Part shown: piece after piece, positions 32,215 through 43,900 of the stretch
Layout: each line of letters opens with the position of its first letter
Position numbering within the stretch: the first letter of the stretch is position 1
NCBI GenBank assembly: GCA_031841125.1
Contig: CM063112.1
Location: 25,446,603 to 25,510,602 of the forward strand
Direction: 5' to 3'
DNA length: 64,000 bases
From: Acanthococcus lagerstroemiae
Taxonomy: Eukaryota > Arthropoda > Insecta > Hemiptera > Eriococcidae
Position numbers and translations under genes: made by a program
The notes under the pieces: model-generated
Seen by the model: the letters and a program-made list of their open reading frames with translations, nothing else
Database searches by the model: none
What the model was told of the DNA's origin: nothing

Positions 32215-33720
32215 CGTTTCCGATAATTTCAGGAGAATTTTTTCGGAAATCTTTCCCGGAGAATTTCATTGGAAATCTTTAGGAAAAATTTCCACTATTT
32301 TCCAAAGCATTTCTTCAAACATCTTTAGGAAAAATTTCCGATCATTTTTGAAGACTTTCATCGGAAATATTTAACTCCGACGATTTCCACAGAATAATGT
32401 GTCATTGAAAATTTTCGAGAAGAATCACTTATGATTTTTAAGGAGTTCCATCGGAAATATTTGGGAAAAAACTCCGATAGTTTCCGAAGAATTGAGACCC
32501 ACTTATGCGATGAAATCAGATATATTTCCCGAAAGTTTTGGATGAAATTCTTCGGAAATCAGTCAGCAATTTCCGAAAAATTTTATGAAGAATCTAGGAG
32601 GAAAATCTCTGATCCTATCGCATGAGTGGGAAATAGTCTCAATTCTTCCGAAAAATTTCCGATGAAATTCTTCGAAGATCATCGAAAATTTTTCCAGAAG
32701 ATTTCGGGATAAAATTCTTCAAAAACCATCATCGGAGTTTTTCTGCCGAATATTTCCTCTAAAATTCTTCAAAAATTATCAGGAAATTTTCTCGCTGGAT
32801 TTTGATGACATTTTTTTTTAGGAAACATTGAAAACTTTGCCTAAAGATTTCCGATGAGATTCTTCATTAGTTACTGAAATTTTTTCACAAAAATTTTCAA
32901 TGAAATTCCTTAAAAATTATTAAAGGTTCTTCTTGATTTCCAATGAAATTATTCCTTGGAAATCATCGGAGATTTCTCCAGAAGTCTTTCGATAAAATTC
33001 TTCAAAAACCATCGGAGTTTTCCCACGAATATTTTCTATTCAAAAGTTATCGGGAAATTTTCTCGAAGAATTTTGATAAAATTTTCCGGGAAACATTGGA
33101 AATTTTTTCTAAAGATTTTCGATGGATTCTTCGGAAATTTTCTGAATATGAAATTCATTTAAAATCATCGGAGATTCTCCTCGAAGATTTCCAATGAAAT
33201 TATTCTTTGGAAATCATCAGGGATTTTTCTTGACAATTTTCGATCAAATTCTTCATAATCCATCGAATTTTTCCCAAATATTTTTGATAAAATTCTTTAT
33301 AAAAATTATATTGGAAGATTTTTGAAGAAATTCGTAGGAAAACACTGGAAATTTTTTTTTAAGATTTCCGATGAAATTCTCCGGAAATTATCAGATATTG
33401 TTCTCAAAGATTTCCGAATAAATTCCTTGGAAATCATCTGCAATTTTCCGCAAAAATTTTCGATTAAAATCTTTGGAAATCATTGAACTTTTTTTATGAA
33501 GAAATGCTTCAAAAATCATCAGAGATAGGTATTTCTAGATGATTTCCAATAAAATTCTTTGGTATTATTGGAGATTTTCCTTTAAATTTTCAACGAAATT
33601 CTCCAGAAATCATAGATTTCCTCAGTGATGTCCAATGAAATTCTTCGAAAATGATCGGACGTTTTTCTCTGTATTTTCGATAAAATTCCACGGAAATTAT
33701 ATTCGAAAAATCAAAGAAAT
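32215..33720. repeat. Degenerate satellite, about 47-bp unit, palindromic layout
   Basis: Right of about 32650 the unit reads roughly 'GATGAAATTCTTCGGAAATC' + 'ATCGGAAATTTTTCC' + 'CGAAGATTTCC', repeated more than 20 times with heavy divergence. Left of about 32480 the same unit runs in reverse complement ('GGAAATCTTTAGGAAAAATT', 'CCGAAGAATTTCATCGGAAA'-like). At the switch, arms at 32478-32520 and 32608-32650 form an inverted repeat sharing GAATTGAGAC and CTTATGCGAT/ATCGCATGAG. Frames in this block are artefacts of the repeat. Confidence 0.85.
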
Positions 33721-35030
33721 CTTTCTGAAGGTGAATAATAACTGTACGTATTTTTCGAAAAAAACGTCTCCTCGGGACTGGATGCATTTTTTCGCGACCG
33801 AAAGCTTCACTTTTGAAGTTAAAACTCCTCTTCGGGCATACGACTCGAAGGAAAACCTTTATCCCGAAGCAAACGCTCTCACTTCCGAGTACAAGCTTTC
33901 TCTTGCCTTTTTTATGGATACACTCTGCAGCTTGCACTCCACTTCTGCGAAATGAAAACTAAAGCTTCTTTTTATGCATACCTGCACTTGTCTCAATACA
34001 CGTTATATTTTTTAAATTATTATTTGAAGTTGTTTTTCTCGATGAAGGTATGATTATTCAGTAAGATTGGAAGTCTTATGTTACGAAGTTCAATTTACTG
34101 TCAGTGACATGAAATTTTCAGAAAGGATGGCGTAAGGTTCTGTTTATGGCCGGCATCTTGCCTTTTCCTCGTGCGGTGGAAATTTTTTTCAGAAATCAAA
34201 AAGGGAAACATTTTTTTATCCTTCCTTAAAGATAAAAATCCAAAAAAAAAAGGGGGGGAAAGACGTAGCGAAAAGTTTCTTTTGGGAGTAAAAAGTGTAA
34301 AGTCTCAACAGACTCGACTCAAAATTTTCAAATATCAAAATTTTCTTGTATTGGTTAAAAAAAAAACTTTTCATTTGTTGGATTTTTCTGATTTCTGATC
34401 CATTTACTAAAATTTCCCAACCTTAGTGCAAAGGCTTGGACACCCACCCCTTTATTTTCGTTCCTGTTTTAAAAAAAAACAAAAAATAAAACACAAAACA
34501 AAACAACATGAAAACAACTGTCCAGTTTTCCCAACTCAATACTAAAATTGTAAATTTTCTCAACTGCGAAGTAAGAAATTCCAACAAAGGAAATAAATTG
34601 CTCCCCTCTCCCCCTACCAGTATGTTCCTCAGGAGAAAAACTTGAAATATATTTTCATAGGTAGCATAAAAGTTGTTGGATTTTTTGAAAGTTAAAATTA
34701 CAACTGCAAAATATACGTGCCTTATACATTTTTGTGCACAATAAATGTGGCAGTGCAGCGGATAAGGTCTTACTTTGTCGATATGAAGTTATGAGTACCG
34801 ATACATACTAGATAAAGTTTCTGATAACATGAGACCTTGCGGAGCTCTCTAGCTCCCTAATTCGCTGAAATATGGGTGTTTAAAGATGCGATTTCATAAA
34901 CACTGATTTCGAGAAAAATGTAATTTAAAAAAAAAAAAAAAAAAAGCGTTCAAAAAAAGGAAAAATTACAAATTCAAAGTGGCATATCTGTAAGACAAAT
35001 TAAGCTAGAAAGCTTCGTAAGGTCTCATTT
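33721..35030. other. Unannotated AT-rich spacer
   Basis: Contains an A-run at 34927-34945. No gene or transposon recognised. Confidence 0.4.
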
Positions 35031-36596
35031 TGCCAGGAATTTCACGAAAAATTTCGTCGACGAAGTGACCTTGCCTTATTCTCCGCACTTGCATGGTCTA
35101 ATGCACGTATTGACAGGGACACGGCCAAGCGTAATGAGCCTTCCCGGGAAGACCGAACAACCTTGAAGGATCCCCGGCCGACATATGACCGCGTACTCAT
35201 TATAACTTCGAAATTTGAGGTGTTCGGTGGCACACGGTTGCCGGCATGCGATCAAAATCGAGCATAATAAAAATCGCGGTCGTGGTTTAGCGTTTTCTCA
35301 TCGGCATCAGATCAGATGAGGTGATCTTGGAATGATTTGAAGTTGTGCAGCGAGCAGGTCAGCATTTAACATCTGGCACGTCAGGTAAAAAAGAGCAAAT
35401 ATTTGCACCGCGACGGATTACAAAAGTCAGAATCCGGAAAATAAGAGAGATGACCTTTTTGTGATTGGCTACCCTCTTCGCCTCCCCACCTAAACTAACT
35501 CAACAACATGCTGTAGTACGTGCCTCTAGGTGCCACGCTGTCTAGCCTCACGCATTTGGAATCATTATGTGTCAGAACCGTCGTCCTGTTCGGATTCGCC
35601 CAACCGGATTCAAGTTGAATTTGTTTCTCAGATAGTCGTTGTCCAAAAACAGTTCGCGCCTAATTAATTCTTCGATTTTCAAAATTTTTCTTCACTTTTT
35701 TGGTTTCGTCCGCGCGCGTGTGTACATTTTGCGATTCGTAACATGGTTTCTGCGCACGTGCGTAAACAATCACGATAAGTGGATGATCTTTGCAAGGTAC
35801 GTAATCCGTGTACATCTGATGCGTGACTGGCTTAGAGCGTTTCCCCCGGGTACATCACTGCAGTTGTCAGCTCAATTTCTGGTTCGAGAAAACGGTGCAG
35901 ATTGCGAGCGAGGTGAGAAACTTTCGACGAACGCTTTTACTGGGTTAAAAAATCGAAAAACTGAAAGCGGGTCTACATTTGTTTCGTTATTACTCGAGCT
36001 TATCTGCGTGATAATGGCTTTAAAATAGCTCATTGTGGGTACTGGGGTCAGGCAATGGCTGTTCGTCTTTGCGTTGATTTGGCTTTTTCACATCGTCGTA
36101 TAAAAAAACCGTAGACACGAGCTCAACAACCGTATGTCTGTGAGTGGAAAGATGGCGAATTCGTCGAACTTTGCAATGATGCCCGCGTGCTGAGAAGTCG
36201 GTGAGGAAGCTTGGAAGTTCGTAGAAGCGGCAAATGCTTGCATTTTACTGGATTCCCCTACATTCGGTACAGTTCTTGGAAGCGGTTCTTTAGTCGGTCG
36301 TGTTTAGTAACGAGTTTTTCTGCCCGGCCATTGCTACATAGGCATTTCTCAGATGTACCTACTTTAAATTCTGTTACACCATGGCCGCTCATCCCCTGCG
36401 TGAGGTAGACGTTCAGCTGGCCATGGGGTCTGCCCAACCACGCGTTAAGGTCGCGTACTAGCAGTCGGGTTCACTACCCCTTGGTACTGCGAGAGAGCCG
36501 CTTTTCCCACATGCAGAGCGTGGATCGCCTAATTATCCCGCTAGAAAACTGTAATATCAGTGGCACTAATCCGCAACTTATTATATTTGCTTGCAG
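35031..36596 (+). promoter_or_regulatory. CpG-rich region upstream of dpp; probable 5' UTR exon and promoter
   Basis: This stretch lacks recognisable repeats and is richer in CG dinucleotides than most of the window. Because a splice acceptor lies just before the dpp start codon, at least one non-coding exon must lie upstream. A good candidate donor is AAG|GTACGT after 35796; another is GAG|GTGAGA after 35912. No TATA box or initiator could be assigned. Overlapping frames here (for example 35639-36028) do not look like proteins. The promoter role is inference. Confidence 0.35.
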
Positions 36597-36600
36597 GAGT
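36585..36600 (+). promoter_or_regulatory. dpp splice acceptor just upstream of the start codon
   Basis: TATTTGCTTGCAG|GAGT places an acceptor at 36596/36597, four bases before ATG 36601. The pyrimidine tract is short. The frame is also open upstream (to 36481, with an ATG at 36511), but the segment after 36601 starts like a signal peptide, so 36601 is preferred. Confidence 0.65.
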
Positions 36601-36868
36601 ATGATGGAATTAAGGATAACGAAAACGAAAAAGTTATTGCCGCTGGTGTTGGCGATGATTTTTATTGAAGTTTCGTTTCAAACGGAACTAACGGACCTAC
36701 TTTCGACGAAGAGACGATCAGCCGTGGACTGGAAGGAAACTCAAATACCGCAAGCGATGTTGAGTCTCTACGAAAAACAAATCAACCACGAATACGATAC
36801 TACATCTTTACCCCTTCCTGGTAGATTAACGAGATCGGCGAATACTGTGCGAAGCTATACACACCAAG
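36601..36868 (+). CDS. dpp: Decapentaplegic (BMP2/4-type TGF-beta ligand), first coding exon
   Basis: Codons 1-89 plus the first base of codon 90. The start 'MMELRITKTKKLLPLVLAMI' has a basic n-region and a hydrophobic core to about residue 25, a signal peptide for secretion. The first part of the propeptide follows, including 'AMLSLYEKQINHEY' and 'RSANTVRSYTHQ'. The latter is the conserved motif before the coding intron of insect Dpp proteins. The exon ends at a consensus donor, CAAG|GTGAGT (36868/36869), in phase 1. A second in-frame ATG follows the first immediately. Dpp is a secreted morphogen that binds type I/II BMP receptors and acts through Mad/Smad. Apart from the receptor-binding domain in the second exon, propeptides diverge, so identity rests mainly on that exon. 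Confidence 0.9.
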
Positions 36869-36956
36869 GTGAGTTGTTCGAGTTCATGAATACATTAATT
36901 ATCGATGGTGGCACCATACAGACTGCCGACTACAGTCACTTGATATTGCACGTCGT

Positions 36957-37226
36957 CAGTGGCGGATCTGTGGGAGGGAGCTTCGGATACCCCTCTTTGG
37001 GCCGAAGAAGAAAAGAAACCGCTTGAGTTTTGAGTTTTTCTTCTGTTTTTGAGTATCTGCAGCTTTACAGTCTACAGTGTTCATTTTGAAACGATTTAAT
37101 CACATTACGAAACTTGTCTTCAGAAACTATTTAAAATTACATCAGTCACGGTTTTTTATGGGGCGGAGGTGGGAGAAGTTTTATTTTCAAAACACCCTCC
37201 TTGGAAAATTTCTAGATCCGCCACTG
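36957..37226. mobile_element. hAT-type MITE, 270 bp, in the dpp intron
   Basis: The ends are CAGTGGCGGATCT and AGATCCGCCACTG. The perfect 8-bp duplication CACGTCGT lies at 36949-36956 and 37227-37234. Ends and length resemble the MITE at 465-737, so they are probably one family. It lies only 88 bp after the exon. Confidence 0.93.
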
Positions 37227-37234
37227 CACGTCGT

Positions 37235-38564
37235 GTACATTAATTTCATATAGCTGTATGGGACCTTACAAAGGGAGCATAATGAGGCCCAGGTCTGAGT
37301 GCTGATTCGCATCCGACCATTCTGCTCTAATTATTCATTTTCAGTTTTTCGGGATAACTTCTTTTCCGCATATCGAATCCAAGAAAAAGTCGAGTTGAAA
37401 CGCACAAAATTTGCAAGCGAAATAATTTTTCTGATCGGCGATCGAGGGATAGAACCTGGGGGGGGGCAGATGATCCAAGAAACAATTCAAGTAGAAATAC
37501 TTCTCGCTGTGTATAATTTGATTGGTTACTATCCCCCTGCGTACATGGACAGGGTGCCTACTAGCAAGTGAAACAAAACAATTAAATAGCAAGTATCTGA
37601 CTGAAGTCGGAAACCTAGTCTCTAAATAGCATTATTTTTTGGGCAGAGCATCCACAAATATGAAAATTCGACAAATACTCCTCTACGGTAGGGTAATTTC
37701 GAGAAATTGCCAAGAACCTATTATTATCAACGAATAAAAACAGGTACTGAGAAAAATATCTCTTATAAGATATACCAGCATTTTTTGTACTGTTGATCTG
37801 TTCAAACTGATAGAGACGTCAGTCTTTCAGTGAGGCGTGAGGAGCACCCTCATACACTGCATTATTCGGGCTGGTCGAGGTGGTGGCGCGCTGTTATCGC
37901 AAACTTGTAGAAATGATCAAGTGGGAATATCTCATCAACATACGTACTTAATTTTCAGAAAATTTCCCAAAAATTAAAGAGTTTTTCAACAAAAATAAAT
38001 ACGTAAAAAGAACCAAACTGATATAGGTTGAAATTTCTTTTCAGATGAGTCCATTTTCATTTCAATCAGAACAATTTTTTTAAATGATCACCTTTACAGC
38101 AGTTCATCTTTTTCACACTACTGAAATTGTAGAGTCCGAATTGTCACTAGCTCACACGTGATGGTTTCACCAGTGCTGCCAGAGTTAGAGCGACCTTGTC
38201 AATATTTACTAGTTATGCGGCTATTCCTGTGTAAGTTTTAAGGAGTGCCTCTGGTGCCTTTTTTCGCCCCCCTCCACAGTTTTTTTGGAATATTAGGGCA
38301 ATGGAATAGCAGCCTTTTTTTTTTCAGTTTCAGTAGACACCCTTTTGGATTACTGTGCGCTCTCGTGGTTGTAACTGAGTAAATAGAGAGGTAAAGCAAT
38401 GGAATACTCGGGAGTTTTGAATGATTGGTGCCGTGAGCTGAAAATACCCTAAAAAATGACTTACTATCGTAGTTCCTCATGGATTCTTTCGACTGACAAC
38501 GGTTTTTGTAAACTTTTTAACCCTCACTAGGACACAATTCAGTCATTCAATTTTTCTTACAGGA
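37235..38564. other. Unannotated intronic DNA
   Basis: No gene or element recognised. GGTGGCGCGCTG at about 37879 resembles GGTGGCGCGCTG near 4768, but the match is short. Confidence 0.4.
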
Positions 38565-40930
38565 AAGGGAGCAGGCTTTAAGACTAGCTAAGACACTTTA
38601 AGACGTTTCAAACTTGTTTCAGACTCGATTAGACTGTTCGGCAACCTTTCACGTACCTTCCAGGCACTATTACGCTCTTCATCTCATTGGGGTTTATCGC
38701 TACGGAAGCATTAAAAAATACCTGATTTTAATCGAAGGTTCTTTTCTCTTTCTTTCCTCGGTCTGTCCTCCTCACAGCCTTTAGACTGCAAGACACAACC
38801 AACATTTTTTTTAAATTTCTGTAATGGTTTAAGATTCCTCAATACTTGTATAAGACCTTAAGACAGACACAAACTCACATCTTGCAGCGTAGAAGGCAAA
38901 TCGGAAAGCGCAGCCTTTTTTAATACCATTTTCGCTCGGGATGAGGAGGAGAAATTTTCTGTTGTACCTGCCCCTTCTCCATACATGAGTCACGATTTAA
39001 AAAGAAAGGCTGTTACTGTTTTATTATCGGTTATCGCTGTAGGCGGCCGTCTTATCCACCTTATGATCGATATAGCTCTGTTACGCCACCTTAAAACTAA
39101 AACCTTTCTAATGAAATCCGTAGAGTGATCATTTTACAGCGGGGGAGGGGCAACATGGGGAAAAACCGCAAGGTAATAATACATTCCTGGGACAATCAAG
39201 CGCCTCACAATTTATCGTTTTCTGTGAGCAATTTTTTTCCTGATACAGGGTGGCCACTTTTCTCCCCCAACAAAATTCCCCGACTTTCCAGATTTTTTTT
39301 CAGATTTTTCCAGTCCATTTTCCAACTTTTTCATAACAAACAAATTACTATTTAAAAAAAAAATTCAATCGAGTCTGACAGAGAAAATTGTACAATACTC
39401 TCACATCATAAAATTTTCGTCAAAATTCCCTGATTTCTCTCTAACTTCTCCAGGTGTGCTCACATTCCCCGACTTTCCACGGTTTTCCAGAAACTGGTCA
39501 CCCTGTGATAGGAGAGAATCATTGTGAGACGAGGAAATAACGTTCTTCAGCAAATTAGCGAAGCCATGTTCAGCTCAAAATATAAATTCGTCTTTGCTCT
39601 TTTAAAACTTCAAGCTGAGACTGATAGCTTTTGTGAGATTTATCGAAACACCATCAACTTCTTGCAAACCTGGATAAGATTCTGCTACACTTCTTTCTTT
39701 AAGATACTCGGAAGACTCTTTCAGCCTTTTCTAAGTTTATAGTATTTAAGACTCTTTTAGACTTGGTTAGGACTCAATGTCTCTTGTTCAAGCACAATAA
39801 TTACGCTGTCAGACTCGTGTAGGCTCGTTTAAAAATACTTGGAATACTTTCAGCATCCTCCAAGAATGCGTGAAGCTGACATTCTTTCGACTTGATTCAA
39901 ATGCTCCACAAAAACTCTTCTATACTCGTAAAAACTCTTCCCGACATCTATGAGACTCTTTCAAAATACGCTGTAAGACCCATAGTCTGGTTAAACTTTC
40001 ACTTTTAGCCCCATCCAACCTTGGTCCAGACTTCCAAGCCGGCTTGTGACCTAACAGGAGCATTCCCCCCTGAGACGACTGTTTGTCCCCTCCTAGCAGA
40101 AAGGCCAATACCGGTTTTTTGCTTCTCTTTGGCCTTTTTTTTTCTGTTTCTAGATAGACATGAAATTTTTAATTTTAACCTAAATTGCCCCCTAAAAATT
40201 TCATCTGAAACTGTTTAAGTTTCTTCCCGGCTTGATTAAAACACGATAAAATCCTTTCAAACTTAAGAAGGCCCCAAGACTTGCTTTCAACTTTCAGAAG
40301 CTTGCAGCCTCATCCAAGCTCGTTTAAGGCTCTACCGGGGGCTTCTCAACCTGATTAAAATATTTCAAGCCTATTCCAGGCACTTTAAAAGTCTGTAAGG
40401 CACTTACAACTCTTTCTGAGATTGCAACAGACGCTTCAAGACTTTCAAGACCCTTCCAAGTTCGTGATATTGTATCTTCTAGACTTATTCGAACTCTTGA
40501 CTCCATAGGCTTTTTCCGATCTTCCGAACTGAAAAACCTAGTTCACTAATCCTCCAAACTGAAATAGAACACAGGAAAACTCTCTGAAATTTAATTTAAA
40601 GCGTTTTGAGACTCTCCCAGACTTCATGAAATTTTCAAGGACTCTTTCATCTTCTTTCCAATCTGTGAAAAAGACTTGACGACTCTTTTATGCTTAGTTA
40701 AAGCGATGTAAGATCTTACAGACTCATCTGAAACTCTTTCAGATATTTCTACTCCCTTCTAACCTTGTTTAAAACTCTTTTACGCACTTCTGAACTTGCT
40801 GAAAACATAGTAAAACTTTTTAAAACTGGTTTAAAACTCTTTGAGTCATTTCAAACCTTTTCCAAACTAGTGTAAGCCTCTATGAGGCTCGTTTAAGCTT
40901 GTTCAAAACTACTGAAACACTGTCTAATCT
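38565..40930 (+). repeat. Degenerate GACTCTT-type arrays, interrupted
   Basis: At 38565-38700 and 39760-40930 variants of 'AGACTCTTTCAGACTTGTTTAAAACTCTT' repeat in one orientation with roughly 30-45-bp spacing. The gap holds other intronic DNA and the TIR element at 39246-39505. Same kind of repeat as 30150-31060 and 57690-58480. Confidence 0.6.
39246..39505. mobile_element. 260-bp TIR element (MITE)
   Basis: The ends CAGGGTGGCCA and (reverse complement) CAGGGTGACCA are inverted, and pairing continues through a TTCCCCGACTTTCCA block near both sides. TGATA flanks it at 39241-39245 and 39506-39510. The short duplication leaves the superfamily open. Confidence 0.75.
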
Positions 40931-43900
40931 GATCAAAACTTTTTAACCTCTAAACGGTACACTGAAAAATTCGGCAAAATAGTACACATGGGTCTTTTGG
41001 ACCCGACAATTTAAAAATGTGCAGAAGGCTTTCAAATAAAGCAAGACGTTTTATATGGGTGAGGTAGAAAATCATTTCGTACCAAATTTTGACTAAATTT
41101 CGCAGAACTCTTAATCGGAAGGAGCAAGGGAAAGGAGGAGGTGGGAAGAGAGCCTTACATTTTTTAAAATTAGTATCTCGTTCGACGGAAAGGAGAAAAC
41201 ATCGTTCGCTACTCTTTGGAGAAGTCCTTTCGCAATATTGAAAGATCTGAACGCGAAAATCTACGCGGTATTGACCCTAATGATACATCTCAACGTCAAG
41301 CGTTTACCTAGCGGATCATTAACCAATTCTCGTACTGAATTAGTCTTCCAGGAATTACAAAAATGCAGGTACACTAAGCAGGTATCTATCTACCTACAAT
41401 CAAATTCGTTGGCGTGTTTTTAAGAACCCCTGAAATTTGAAACCGATTCGGATGTTCTGCAATTTAAAGATGCGCTAATAAGTACTCGTACCTACTGTGG
41501 GTCGAACGAAACTCTTGAGAATTTGTTGAATAAGTTGCTAAGTGCTTCCTGAGAAAACGTACAATCCGGAACCAGCAGACACGGAGAGTCAATTGTCTTA
41601 TTTTTGCACAATTCACCACCAGTAATGCTATTAGTACCACTCAGCTTGCTAATAGTTATCGTGGGATCAGTTTTACACCCTGAAATTCTTTCATTTTATC
41701 GACACCCGATTTTAGACGGACATTGTCGTTTAAATTCTTCGCTGTCTTATTCCTTATTCGAAGGTGTTTCCTGTTGAAGCATAGAACAACCGATTTCCTA
41801 CATCTTCAACCCGATGCATACAAACAGCAAAGACAAAAACTTGGAACTTTTCTAGAAGATGGCACGAAAATATGTTAAATCATACGAATAGAGCCGATCA
41901 CCGCGACAGGATCTTGGCGCAGAAAATTCCCATAGTTCCTCTAAATGAAAGAAAGTGAAAATAATGGAATGCGCCGATCTTGTTTTTCGTAATGAAGGCA
42001 GTTCGACCGACTGACAGAAATATCTTCCAATATATTTTCCAACGTTATAACATGCCTTGAGTTTGTCTGTCTGTTTGCCTATTTGCCTCACGTCCGTGAC
42101 GTCGGAAGGAAGGGAACGAAAGTAGGCAATGTCCCCGTCCTGATCGGTGTTATTTTCTAAATTTAAGGGCAAACGTCGGGACGAAAATGTTGTTTTTTCG
42201 CTCTTTACTGGAACTCGGTTGAAAGCCTCTTGCCCCCCTCCCCCACCATTGGAAAGAAATGTTAATGTTCACATTTATTGTTATTATTTCTTCAACATTC
42301 TTTTACGTACTCCTTATAAAACAATGTCTTAAAAGAGGAAAAATATGTTTAAAGTACCCCCCCCCCCTCCGCAATTAACATAATATGAACCAAAGAAACA
42401 AAAAATAATAATCATGATAATAATAATAATAATAATAAATTCACTTGAACTTTTCAAAATTATCAATTTTTCCTCGATATTATCGATATTTTGACGAAAG
42501 GAAACCGAGAGGGACGTCATAAAGAATAACATGAAAAAACAGTCAAACAAACAACATTATTTTTGCTTTAAACAAAGGTTGTTTCTCATCAGGTAGTTGG
42601 CTACAACACCTGTTCCATCTATTTTAAGCCCCTTTTCTATAAACAACCACCGTTGTCGAAACTGATTTAATGACCTAGTTTTTCATCGCCGTTAGACAAT
42701 CTACGAGTATCAACCTGGCTGAAAATATTTTCGGTCAGAACGAAATTCTGTGGCGTAAAGACGGAGAGAGAATCTCACTCCCTCCAAACAAGGTGGTCAG
42801 TTGAGGTGAGTTGGGAAAATGTCATGTCGTTTGAGCTGGGAAGATCCTACTGTAAACATGGAAAGTAATACCTATTTTTACAACTCATGTCAAAAATTTA
42901 TGTGGAAATTCATCGGCTTCCCGTCCAAATACTATCCACTTAGCAACGCCCCCCCCCGGAACTCTTAGAAATCTTGTCAGTCAAAAATCCTCGCCACAGA
43001 TCCCTGGGTCCTTCCAAAAGTTTCGAGAACCACCTGTATGGAGAAGCTTAACCCAAATACTTTGTGAAATTTTGCGTACAAAAGTCTCTCACTATTCTTT
43101 TGTAACCACCCTAATATTGTTCAGGGGGAGAAATACGTATAATTATTTCATAACTATATTCAAATGGGAAAAAGGTCAAATAAATCTTCACGTACATCAA
43201 CACGGGTCTTCTATGGCTGGATATGTAGAAAATATGACTTGCTTTTTGTTTCACCCAGAGGCCAGGGCCGGCGACGCAAATTTTCTGAGTGTGGTGCAGA
43301 TTTCTCAACCGCCCCCCCCCCATTTTTGGATATTTATTAGAAAATAAATTACGTTTTAACCTGAAAACAAAATTAATAACAAAGAGTCACAGTATAAAAT
43401 CATTTTAATTTAAAGCAATACTTTTACAACCTTTTATTTTTTGGGGAGCATTCTTTTGTGTGGTGCATTTTGTGCAGTGAACAACATATATCGCCGGCCA
43501 TGAGGACAAGACCTTAGTGACCAAAGAAGGGGCTGGGTTGCGAAGTCCAGTTTTTTCCGAATGAATATCCGAATTCGCCGAATATCAGCTCTAAAATAAG
43601 TCGTACAGACAAAAGGGAAACAATGAAGACATGGGGGAGAAAAATGAATGAAAGAAAACTTTTTTACCCGCACAATTTCGCAGAATGGTTACTTAAGTCT
43701 TTTCCAAAATTCCAATGCACGTGTGCATGGTCTGGGAGGGTATCGTATGCACCCCTTCTCACACTTGTCAGTTTTATACTTTCTCAAACTCCTACAAAAG
43801 GAAGGGGTGTTAATCACACATCGCCTCAACCTTAAAAAACATAATAATTTAAACAGAAACGTAGAATTGGTGACATTTTTTTTTTGGTTTTACGGACTTC

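Noticed and set aside
32943..33197. Frames of 68-84 codons rich in Phe, Lys and Ser
   Set aside because: They lie wholly in the degenerate satellite and repeat with it.
35639..36028. 129-codon frame upstream of dpp
   Set aside because: Hydrophobic start but no family features, and it overlaps the probable 5' UTR region.
36511..36513. Upstream in-frame ATG as dpp start
   Set aside because: It lies before a good splice acceptor, and the signal-peptide-like sequence begins at 36601.
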